From: an uncultured Flavobacteriales bacterium
GTDB taxonomy: Bacteria; Bacteroidota; Bacteroidia; Flavobacteriales; BACL11
Assembly (NCBI GenBank): GCA_949372805.1
Contig: CASIBH010000006.1
Coordinates: 1 to 64,000, forward strand
Direction of reading: 5' to 3'
DNA: 64,000 nt
Positions 28,695 through 37,266 of the stretch are shown here, in pieces (the first letter of the stretch is position 1; each line of letters opens with the position of its first letter). A model generated the notes under the pieces. That model saw nothing but the letters and a program-made list of their open reading frames with translations, was not told the origin of the DNA and did no database searches. The translations under genes were made by a program, and so were the position numbers.

Positions 28695-29374
28695 TCTTCT
28701 TAAATAAAATAAAACATTTCTTTAATTTAGGCTACTCTCCTAACACTTTATTTAATGATATTGTTGGTTTTAAAGTAAAAAGCACTGAAATTTATGAAAA
28801 AGCTTTTATTCATAAATCATTACAAAATAAAGCAGACAATGAAAGGTTAGAATTCCTTGGAGATTCTGTTTTAAATATTATTGTTTCAGACTTTTTATTC
28901 AAGTCTTTTATTTCAGATAGTGAAGGAGAATTGTCCAAAAAAAGAGCACATATAATAAGTAGAAATAATTTAAATATGATTGGCAAGCAGATACTTGATA
29001 AAGCTTTGATAAGGCATAATGTTAACGAAGTATCTGACAATATGTTTGGGAATTGTTTAGAAGCTTTAATTGGAGCTATTTTTATTGAAGAAGGCCTTTC
29101 AAAAACAAATGAATTTGTTAAGGATAAAATAATTACAAACTCATTAAACACGAATTTTAGTGATGTTGATTTTAAGTCAAAATTAATTTTGAGATGTCAA
29201 AGAGAGGGAAAAAAAGTTACATTTAAAAAAATCCAAGAATCAGGTCCAGGACACAAAAAAAAATATAAAATGGGTGTTTATATTAACGGTGATAAAAAGT
29301 CTGAAAATTGGGGTTTTTCAATAAAATCAGCGGAGCAACTATGCGCTAAATCATTAGATAATAATGAACTATAA
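28691..29374 (+). CDS. rnc: Ribonuclease III; no ATG/GTG/TTG start (candidate ATA at 28691)
   Basis: In-frame coding upstream of the listed ORF: NKIKHFFNLGYSPNTLFNDIVGF..YEKAFIHKSLQNKADNERLEFLGDSVLNIIVSDFLF contains the RNase III signature ERLEFLGDSVL; upstream in-frame stop at 28676-28678. Confidence 0.85.
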   Translation: MVFLNKIKHFFNLGYSPNTLFNDIVGFKVKSTEIYEKAFIHKSLQNKADNERLEFLGDSVLNIIVSDFLFKSFISDSEGELSKKRAHIISRNNLNMIGKQILDKALIRHNVNEVSDNMFGNCLEALIGAIFIEEGLSKTNEFVKDKIITNSLNTNFSDVDFKSKLILRCQREGKKVTFKKIQESGPGHKKKYKMGVYINGDKKSENWGFSIKSAEQLCAKSLDNNEL

Positions 29375-29789
29375 AAAGAAAAAAATATTTAAACTTGACG
29401 ACATTGAAGAAGAAAATTTTAGTGTTTTTGCATTAGTAAGTCAGGCAAAGGACTATAAATTATCATGGCATTTAAATAAGTTGCTTTGCATTGATTTGCA
29501 AAAAGATAAGAACTATATTTGTAAAGGAAAAACATTTTTTTCAAGGTATAAGATTTCAGAGAGCGAAAAATATGGCAGCTTGACTTTAACTTCAAATAAT
29601 TCTGGAAAAGGTTATTTAGAAGCGTCTCAAAAAAACATAAATTATTTTTTGACAACAGGAAATATTTTGGAAAGTAATGAAAAAGAGGAACTAGTAAAAA
29701 AAATTAATACTATCTCTGAAGTTTTATTTGCCTTTGAGCTAGATTTAAAAAACACAAGAGTTTTAAATAATATTAACCATAATGATTAG
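29364..29789 (+). CDS. IPExxxVDY-family-like protein
   Basis: Size, sequence style and conserved position between rnc and pyk in Flavobacteriia. Confidence 0.7.
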   Translation: MNYKKKKIFKLDDIEEENFSVFALVSQAKDYKLSWHLNKLLCIDLQKDKNYICKGKTFFSRYKISESEKYGSLTLTSNNSGKGYLEASQKNINYFLTTGNILESNEKEELVKKINTISEVLFAFELDLKNTRVLNNINHND

Positions 29790-31233
29790 AAAAACAAAAA
29801 TTATTGCAACTATTGGGCCTGCAACAAGCTCTCTAATTATGCTTAAAAAGATAATTAAAGCTGGTGTAAATGTTTGCAGATTAAATTTTTCACACTTGCA
29901 GCACACTGAAGCTAAAGAAATAATATCAAGAATAAAACAAATAAACCAGCAATTAAATGTTCACACAGCAATATTGGCTGATTTACAAGGCCCTAAAATA
30001 AGAGTAGGAGTTTTACCAAAACCAATTAATCTTGTCAAAGATGAGAAAGTCTTTTTTTCGACAAATAGAACAAGTAAAAAATTAACAAATATTGGCAGTA
30101 AAAACAATGCACTCCACATTGGTTATGGTGATTTTGCTAAAGATGTAACAGTGGGTGATAGAGTATTAATTGATGACGGAAAAATAGAGCTTAAAGTTGT
30201 TTCTTCTAATAAAATATCAATTGTTGAAACACAAGTTGTTTTTGGTGGGGTGTTATCTTCTAATAAAGGTGTTAATCTCCCAAACACCAAGATCTCTCTG
30301 CCTTCATTAACTAAAAAAGACAAAAATGATCTTAAGTTTATTTTGTCTCAGAAAATAGAATGGTTAGCCCTTTCTTTTGTGAGATCTGCAGAAGATGTGT
30401 TAAGTTTAAAAAGAATTTTAAAACGAAATAATAGTAATTTAAGTGTTATTTCAAAAATCGAAAAACCTGAAGCCTTAGGGGATATTGATCGTATTATTTT
30501 AAATAGTGACGCTGTTATGGTTGCAAGAGGAGATTTAGGTGTTGAAATTCCTGCTTTTAGTGTACCAGCTTATCAAAAAATGATAGTGCAAAAATCTATT
30601 GAAAAATCAAAACCAGTTATTATAGCAACACAAATGCTTGAAAGCATGACTTTAAGCTCTACTGCAACAAGAGCAGAAGTTAGTGATGTCGCAAACTCTG
30701 TTATTGACGGAGCAGACGCTGTTATGTTAAGCGGAGAAACTTCTGTTGGGAAATTTCCTGTAAAAACCGTTACAACCATGAGGGATATTATTAGAGATAT
30801 TGAGAAAAGTCAATATACAGATAGAAAAAACACTAACTATGTAGACAGCTTAAAAGGATTAAATGAAAGAAAAATTTCAGATGCAATTTGTGCTCACGCT
30901 GCACAGCTTTCAGAGCAGGCTAATGCAAAGGCAATAGTTACAATGACTTACTCTGGCTATAATGCAATAAAGACGTCAAGTTTTAGGCCAAGAGCTTTTG
31001 TTTATGCTTTCACTAATAATTACTCCATTTTAAACAAACTGAGTCTTGTGTGGGGGGTTAAGGCTTATTATTATGATCGAGGAACCACAACAGATCAGAC
31101 TATAATGGAAACAAAAGAAATTTTGAAAGAAAATAAAGAAATTAAGAAAGGTGATGCAATAATAAGTTTAGCAAGCTTACCTGCGTATCAAAAAGGCATG
31201 ACAAATATGATTAAATTAAGTACATTAGAATAA
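29782..31233 (+). CDS. pyk: Pyruvate kinase
   Basis: TKIIATIGPATSS, ISKIEKPEALGDID, MVARGDLGVEIP, IATQMLESM. Confidence 0.95.
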   Translation: MIRKTKIIATIGPATSSLIMLKKIIKAGVNVCRLNFSHLQHTEAKEIISRIKQINQQLNVHTAILADLQGPKIRVGVLPKPINLVKDEKVFFSTNRTSKKLTNIGSKNNALHIGYGDFAKDVTVGDRVLIDDGKIELKVVSSNKISIVETQVVFGGVLSSNKGVNLPNTKISLPSLTKKDKNDLKFILSQKIEWLALSFVRSAEDVLSLKRILKRNNSNLSVISKIEKPEALGDIDRIILNSDAVMVARGDLGVEIPAFSVPAYQKMIVQKSIEKSKPVIIATQMLESMTLSSTATRAEVSDVANSVIDGADAVMLSGETSVGKFPVKTVTTMRDIIRDIEKSQYTDRKNTNYVDSLKGLNERKISDAICAHAAQLSEQANAKAIVTMTYSGYNAIKTSSFRPRAFVYAFTNNYSILNKLSLVWGVKAYYYDRGTTTDQTIMETKEILKENKEIKKGDAIISLASLPAYQKGMTNMIKLSTLE

Positions 31234-31236
31234 ATT

Positions 31237-32283
31237 ATGATAAATACAAAATTATTAGCAGAACTGTGTGAGGTTGCCGGAGCGCCCGGTCATGAAAATA
31301 GAGTTAGAGAAATTGTTTTAAGAGAAGTTAAAGAGATTGTTGATGAAATTAACATAGATAATATGGGTAACGTTATTGCTCTAAAAAAAGGCGTTAAGGA
31401 CAAAAAAGTAATGATTGCTGCCCATATGGATGAAATAGGATTTATCGTTACTCATATTGACGATAAGGGATTTGTTTATTTTCATACACTAGGTGGTTTT
31501 GACCCAAAGACACTAACAGCTCAAAGAGTTATAATACACGGAAAAGAAGATGTTATAGGAGTGATGGGCAGCAAGCCTATTCATTTAATGAATGCTGCAG
31601 ATAGGTTAAAAGTACCAACAGTTAAAGACTTTTTTATTGACACGGGTCTTAGTAAAAATCAGCTTGCAAAACTTATTGAAGTTGGAAGCACGATCACTAG
31701 AGAAAGAAAATTAATAGAAATGGGTGATTGTATTAATTGTAAGTCACTTGATAATCGAGTCTCTGTTTTTATTTTAATTGAAATGTTAAAAGAAATGACA
31801 GAAAAACCACCCTATGATACATATGCTGTTTTTACAGTTCAAGAAGAAATTGGAATAAGAGGAGCGAATGTATCTTCAATGTTAATAAACCCTGACTATG
31901 GTTTTGGGCTAGACACAACTATAGCTTGGGACACCCCAGGGTCAACCAAGCAAGAACAGGTTTCTGCTTTAGGAGAAGGAGCGTGTATTAAGGTTATGGA
32001 CTCTTCAACAGTTTGTGATTATAGAATGGTCTCTTACATGAAAGAGATTTCTAAAAAACATAAAATAAAGACACAACTAGAAATTTTACCTGCCGGAGGA
32101 ACTGACACTGCTGGTGTTCAAAGAATGAACCCTGGAGGAGCTATTTCTGGAGCTGTTTCAATTCCTACAAGACATATTCATCAGGTAATAGAAATGGTTC
32201 ACAAAGAAGATGTAAGAGGGTCTATTGATTTATTAAAGGCTTGTGTGGAAAATTTAGATTCCTACAACTGGAAATTTGTTTAA
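31237..32283 (+). CDS. M42 family aminopeptidase/peptidase
   Basis: AAHMDEIGFIVTHID, SLDNRVSVFILIEML, FTVQEEIGIRGA, GGTDTAGVQ, PTRHIHQVIE. Confidence 0.9.
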   Translation: MINTKLLAELCEVAGAPGHENRVREIVLREVKEIVDEINIDNMGNVIALKKGVKDKKVMIAAHMDEIGFIVTHIDDKGFVYFHTLGGFDPKTLTAQRVIIHGKEDVIGVMGSKPIHLMNAADRLKVPTVKDFFIDTGLSKNQLAKLIEVGSTITRERKLIEMGDCINCKSLDNRVSVFILIEMLKEMTEKPPYDTYAVFTVQEEIGIRGANVSSMLINPDYGFGLDTTIAWDTPGSTKQEQVSALGEGACIKVMDSSTVCDYRMVSYMKEISKKHKIKTQLEILPAGGTDTAGVQRMNPGGAISGAVSIPTRHIHQVIEMVHKEDVRGSIDLLKACVENLDSYNWKFV

Positions 32284-32292
32284 AAAAGTTAT

Positions 32293-33306
32293 TTAGATAG
32301 AGCTTGAAAATTGTTTAAGAAACCTAACATCGTTTTCATAAAAGAGTCTTAAGTCGTCAACTTGATACTTTAGCATAGCTATTCTTTCAATACCCATTCC
32401 AAACGCAAAACCTGTGTATTTGCTGGAGTCTATACCGCAATTATCTAAGACATTTGGATCAACCATTCCACATCCTAAAATTTCTAAATACCCAGTATAT
32501 TTACACACATTACAGCCTTTTGAAGAACAAATATTACAACTTACATCAACTTCGGCAGATGGTTCTGTAAAAGGAAAGTAAGAAGGTCTAAGTCTTATTT
32601 TTGTTTTTTCTCCAAACATTTCTTTTGCAAAATATAATAAAGTTTGTTTTAAATCTGCAAAGCTTACTTTCTTATCTATATAGAGACCTTCCACTTGATG
32701 AAAAATACAATGAGCTCTAGAAGAAATAGCTTCATTTCTGTACACCCTTCCAGGAGAAATAGTTCTTATTGGAGGCTGGTTGTTTTCCATATACCTTACT
32801 TGAACTGATGAAGTATGAGTTCTAAGTAGTATGTCAGGATTTGTTTGTATAAAGAATGTGTCTTGCATATCTCTTGCGGGGTGTTCCTCCGGTAAGTTTA
32901 ATGCAGAGAAGTTGTGCCAGTCATCTTCTATTTCTGGACCCTTCGAAATACTAAAGCCTATTTTATTAAAAATCTCAACAATTTCATTTTTAACAATTGA
33001 TAACGGATGTCTACTTCCTAAGTTATTTAAAGAAATAGGCTTTGTAAAATCGTCAGTGACATATGTTTTTTTTGCCCCAAAACTATATTCTTTATTTACC
33101 TTTATATTTAGCTGCTCTTTTAAATTATTTAGAGCTTTTCCTGCAAGCTTTTTTTCTTCGTTGGGTGTTTTTTTAAATTCTTCAAAAAGTTTATTTAACT
33201 CGCCTGATTTTGAAAGATATTTTATTCTAAAAGCCTCCAATTCCTTTTTAGATTTGGGAGCAAAAGTCTCAAGTTCATTTAGTATGGAAGATATTTTTAT
33301 TAACAC
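32293..33306 (-). CDS. pheS: Phenylalanyl-tRNA synthetase alpha subunit
   Basis: [64 protein letters not shown]. Confidence 0.95.
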   Translation of the reverse strand: MLIKISSILNELETFAPKSKKELEAFRIKYLSKSGELNKLFEEFKKTPNEEKKLAGKALNNLKEQLNIKVNKEYSFGAKKTYVTDDFTKPISLNNLGSRHPLSIVKNEIVEIFNKIGFSISKGPEIEDDWHNFSALNLPEEHPARDMQDTFFIQTNPDILLRTHTSSVQVRYMENNQPPIRTISPGRVYRNEAISSRAHCIFHQVEGLYIDKKVSFADLKQTLLYFAKEMFGEKTKIRLRPSYFPFTEPSAEVDVSCNICSSKGCNVCKYTGYLEILGCGMVDPNVLDNCGIDSSKYTGFAFGMGIERIAMLKYQVDDLRLFYENDVRFLKQFSSSI

Positions 33307-33360
33307 GTTGAAATTTTCTATGTATATTTGCTATTATAAGAACACAAATTAACAATAATT

Positions 33361-33744
33361 ATGCGAAATATAAATTTTAAATCAACCTTAATAAGCTTCT
33401 TAATAGCTTTTTCTGTCGCTTTTTTTATTACATCTCTTTCTTCATGTGAAAAAGATAATCCTACAATTTGTACAATTACAGTTAACGATTCAAGTGGACA
33501 GCCAGTAGAAGGAGCAAAGGTAATATTGTCAAAAGAAGGTGAAATAAGTCCCCAAGGATCTTTCTCAAGTGTTTTTCAGAAAAAGAATACTGGAGCTAAT
33601 GGTCAAGCAGATTTTGAATTTCAGTATGAAGCAATATTAGATGTTATTGTTGAAAAAGCAGATGGAAATGATTTACAAACAGGTCAGAGTGTTGTTAGGC
33701 TTCTTAAAAATAAAATAGTTTTTAAAACGGTAGTTATTAACTAA
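33361..33744 (+). CDS. Lipoprotein with carboxypeptidase-regulatory-like domain
   Basis: Lipobox-like SLSSC; TVNDSSGQPVEGAKVILS..GANGQADFEF. Confidence 0.6.
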   Translation: MRNINFKSTLISFLIAFSVAFFITSLSSCEKDNPTICTITVNDSSGQPVEGAKVILSKEGEISPQGSFSSVFQKKNTGANGQADFEFQYEAILDVIVEKADGNDLQTGQSVVRLLKNKIVFKTVVIN

Positions 33745-33755
33745 CTTATTTAATA

Positions 33756-34400
33756 ATGAATTACCTTGATATAGTGCTAGTTATTCCTATGGTTTATGGA
33801 ATAGTCAGAGGTTTCTCTAAGGGGATTGTTAATGAAATAACATCTCTTGCCGCTATTGCTATTGGAGTCTATTTAGCTTTAAATTTTTCAGTTTATTTTG
33901 AAGAATTTTTTACAAACATAATATCTAAGTTTTCTTCAGACTTTGCAAAAAATGAAAAGAAGGCTTTTATTCCTATAATTTCATTTGCTCTAATATTTTT
34001 ATGTTCAATTATTACTGTAAAAGCTATTGGAGCTGTAATTGATAAAATCACAAATGTGCTAGCTCTTGGAATAATAAGTAAAATTATTGGAGCTTTATTT
34101 GGTTTTGTTAAGCTGTGTATTATACTTAGTTGCGTAATCTATTTTGAAAAAACTATTAATATTATTCCTAAAAAAACGATTAAAAGCTCAGTTGTATATT
34201 CTCCTATAGAGTCAGTTGTTGATAAACTATCCCCTAGTTTAAAAAAACACGAAGGAGTAATAAAAGAGCTTGAAAAGAAAGCAAATAAAGCAAAAAAAGA
34301 AATTGAGAAAAAAGCTAACTCTGTAAAAAATAAAGTAGAAAAAGTATCTCCCAAAAAAGAAGCAAAAGAAATAAAAAAGAAAATTGAAAAAGAGTTATAG
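33756..34400 (+). CDS. CvpA family protein with Lys-rich coiled-coil-like tail
   Basis: MNYLDIVLVIPMVYGIVRGFSKGIVNEI typical of CvpA; tail KEIEKKANKAKKEIEKKANSVKNK. Confidence 0.82.
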   Translation: MNYLDIVLVIPMVYGIVRGFSKGIVNEITSLAAIAIGVYLALNFSVYFEEFFTNIISKFSSDFAKNEKKAFIPIISFALIFLCSIITVKAIGAVIDKITNVLALGIISKIIGALFGFVKLCIILSCVIYFEKTINIIPKKTIKSSVVYSPIESVVDKLSPSLKKHEGVIKELEKKANKAKKEIEKKANSVKNKVEKVSPKKEAKEIKKKIEKEL

Positions 34401-35579
34401 CATTGCCTCTATAGCTGGAAGTTTTTTCCCCTCTAAATATTCAATCATAGCTCCTCCTCCTGTAGAAATATAGCTTACGCTACTCTCTAAATTAAATTTT
34501 TTAATAGCAGCAACAGAGTCCCCACCGCCTACTAAAGAATAAGCCCCCTCAGATGTTGCTTTTGCAACTGATAAAGCAATTTGTCTTGTTCCTTCAGAAA
34601 ACAATTCTATTTCAAAAACTCCCATAGGACCATTCCAAATGATTGTTTTAGAATTTTGAATGACATTGCTAAATATCTTTATTGATTCAGGCCCAATGTC
34701 TAGCCCCATATAATTTGATTCTATTTTTTCTATATGAGAGATTTGTATATCACCATCATCTCCAAATTTCGAAGAGTTTATAGAGTCTGATGGCAAAATT
34801 ATATTTACCCCTTTATTTTCTGCTTTCTGAATGATTTTATTTGCGAGGTCTATTTTATCTTCTTCATAAATAGAGTTCCCAATAGCGCCGCCCCTTGCCT
34901 TTATAAAAGTAAAGGCCATTCCTCCCCCAATAATTAAATTATCTACTTTATCAATTAAAGCCAGAACTACTTCAATTTTACTGCTGATTTTAGCACCGCC
35001 AATTATAGCAGTAAATGGTTTTGTAGGTGTTTTTAAGGTTTTCTCAAGATTTAAAACCTCATCTTGCATCAACAGTCCAAAAAATTTGTGTTTAAAAAAT
35101 TGTGGAATCACTGAGTTTGATGCATGTAACCTATGAGCTGTTCCAAAAGCATCGTTTATATATACATCTGCAAGCCTTGAAAGTTTTTTTGCAAATTCAA
35201 GATCTCCCGACTCTTCTTGATTGTAAAACCTTAAATTTTCTAGGAGGATAACACTTCCCGCTGTTTGCTTATATATAAACCTTTCAACTTTCGATCCTAT
35301 ACAGTCATCAATAAAAGCCACGGATTTATGTAATAGTTTTTCTAAATCTTTTTGAATATTAGATAAGGAATACCTTAAATTTTTTTTTCCTTTTGGCCTT
35401 CCAAGATGAGAGATTAGTATTGCAATCCCTCCAGAAGAGATAACTCTTTTTATTGTAGGAATTGCAGCAATAATTCTTGAAGTATCAGTTACTTTATTGT
35501 TTTCCCCAAGAGGAACATTAAAGTCAACTCTGATAAGAGTTTTTTTATTTTTAAAATCAAAATTAGCTATATTATTCAT
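34395..35579 (-). CDS. pgk: Phosphoglycerate kinase
   Basis: TLIRVDFNVPLG, SHLGRPKG, LLENLRFY, NDAFGTAHRLHAS, GGGDSVAAI. Confidence 0.96.
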   Translation of the reverse strand: MNNIANFDFKNKKTLIRVDFNVPLGENNKVTDTSRIIAAIPTIKRVISSGGIAILISHLGRPKGKKNLRYSLSNIQKDLEKLLHKSVAFIDDCIGSKVERFIYKQTAGSVILLENLRFYNQEESGDLEFAKKLSRLADVYINDAFGTAHRLHASNSVIPQFFKHKFFGLLMQDEVLNLEKTLKTPTKPFTAIIGGAKISSKIEVVLALIDKVDNLIIGGGMAFTFIKARGGAIGNSIYEEDKIDLANKIIQKAENKGVNIILPSDSINSSKFGDDGDIQISHIEKIESNYMGLDIGPESIKIFSNVIQNSKTIIWNGPMGVFEIELFSEGTRQIALSVAKATSEGAYSLVGGGDSVAAIKKFNLESSVSYISTGGGAMIEYLEGKKLPAIEAML

Positions 35580-35647
35580 TGTACAAAAATAAAATAAAAG
35601 CTTAAGATCAGCTCATTTTAATTAAATTTGACATAATATATTATCAA

Positions 35648-36796
35648 ATGCGTTTTAATGAAATTTTTGCTTTAGAAGATATTAAGAAAGAGCTTTTAAA
35701 TGGCATCTCTAAAAATAGAATTGCTCATTCTCAAATCTTTACGGGCCCAAAAGGAGGCCCAAAACTTGCATTAGCATTGGCATATGCGCAATATATTAAT
35801 TGTCTTAATAAAACAGAAAAAGACTCATGCAACACTTGTGATTCATGTGTTAAATATTCAAAGCTTAGTCATCCTGATCTTCATGTAATATTTCCTGTTG
35901 TTAAAATATCAAAATGTACACGTGCCGTTGATTATATGCCAGAGTGGCGTAATTTTTTTACTACAAACATATATTCTTCATTAGACGAATGGAGTAATTT
36001 TATGGGTGACAAAACTTCATTTATTTATACGCATGAGTTCACATCCACGAAAGAGTGTGTAGATAACTCAAGGCTAACCCTATACAATAAGCTAGCTCTT
36101 AAAAATTTTGAATCTAAACACAGGGTTGTTATAATTTGGGGTCCTGAAAAGATGCTAAAGGTTGCAAGCAATAAATTGTTAAAGTTTTTAGAAGAGCCAC
36201 CTGATGGTACAGTTTTTTTGTTAGTCTCTGATGAAACAAACAGCCTTCTTCCAACATTAACCTCAAGACTTCAAAAATCATTTATTCCTAAATACACTGA
36301 TGAGGAATTACTATTATTTTATAATGATAAATTCGGATCAGATATTAATGGTTTCTCAAAAAAAGCTAATGGAGACATTAGTTATTTACTTAGCTTAAAT
36401 AAATCTACCGAAGAAGCAGATTTGCTTAAAGATTTTACAAGCTGGATGAGGTTATGTTTTAAGCAAGATTTTCAAGGTCTTACTAATTGGGCTAGCTTAA
36501 TATCTAGTCAGAATACTATATATAAGAAAAAGCTGTTAGGTTTTTCGATTAATACTATCAGATATTCATTGATTAATAATTTTGGCAATAATAAAATGCT
36601 ACAAACAAGTAATGATGAAAAAGAATTTGTGTTAAAATTCTCTAAATTTGTAAACGAAGAAAACAGTATCCCTTTAATTTTAGAATTTGAAAAATCAATT
36701 CAGTATTTAAATAGAAATATAAATTCTAAAATCTTGTTTTTTGAGTTATCATTACAGGTTTCAAAAATGTTAAAAATTAAATCTAGTGTAGATTAA
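35648..36796 (+). CDS. holB: DNA polymerase III subunit delta'
   Basis: AHSQIFTGPKGGPKLALALAYAQYI, Zn-binding CLNKTEKDSCNTCDSC, LLKFLEEPPDGTVFLLVSDE. Confidence 0.88.
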   Translation: MRFNEIFALEDIKKELLNGISKNRIAHSQIFTGPKGGPKLALALAYAQYINCLNKTEKDSCNTCDSCVKYSKLSHPDLHVIFPVVKISKCTRAVDYMPEWRNFFTTNIYSSLDEWSNFMGDKTSFIYTHEFTSTKECVDNSRLTLYNKLALKNFESKHRVVIIWGPEKMLKVASNKLLKFLEEPPDGTVFLLVSDETNSLLPTLTSRLQKSFIPKYTDEELLLFYNDKFGSDINGFSKKANGDISYLLSLNKSTEEADLLKDFTSWMRLCFKQDFQGLTNWASLISSQNTIYKKKLLGFSINTIRYSLINNFGNNKMLQTSNDEKEFVLKFSKFVNEENSIPLILEFEKSIQYLNRNINSKILFFELSLQVSKMLKIKSSVD

Positions 36797-36797
36797 A

Positions 36798-37266
36798 ATG
36801 GTTAATATGAGAGTTATTCTTTTTTTTATTTTTCTGCTAGCCTGCTCTTGTAATAATGGGGAGAAAAAAAATGCATCATCATACTTTTCTTAACAATACA
36901 TGGCATACTGACTCAGTTTTAGCTTTTGACTTTTTACTTAAAGATTCAACAGTCTTTCATAGCTTTGAAATAGAGATTAGACATGATGTTGATTATGCCT
37001 TTCAGAATTTATTTTTTTTTATTATTAACGATAGTAAAATAGACACTGTAGATTTACAAATTTGTGAAAAAGACGGAAAGTGGAAAGGAAAAGGAATAGG
37101 AAGTGTTAGAACAATATTATATAAATTTGAAGAGGATGTTTTATTTCAAACGTCAAACCCAAAAATTAAGGTTGAGCAAGCAATGAGGTATGGACATTTA
37201 AATAAAATTGAAAAATTAAAATCTATGCTTTCTTTTGGACTGTCAATTAAGCCAAGTCATGAATAA
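36798..37266 (+). CDS. gldH: Gliding motility lipoprotein GldH, reading frame broken between lipobox and mature domain
   Basis: ATG 36798 frame: MVNMRVILFFIFLLACSCNNGEKKNASSYFS*; the other frame continues NNTWHTDSVLAFDFLL..MRYGHLNKIEKLKSMLSFGLSIK, GldH-like. Confidence 0.75.

Noticed and set aside
28931-29374. rnc start at 28931 as listed in the ORF track
   Set aside because: The RNase III signature ERLEFLGD and the preceding helix are coded upstream in the same frame, so the listed start truncates the catalytic domain.
32831-33352. 173-aa plus-strand ORF opposite pheS
   Set aside because: Fully antisense to a strong pheS gene; Ser/Phe-rich composition is typical of antisense reading of an AT-rich gene.
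36856-37266. GldH starting at MGRKKMHHHTFL as an authentic cytosolic protein
   Set aside because: A lipoprotein signal lies immediately upstream in another frame and GldH is a known lipoprotein; treated as a frame break instead.
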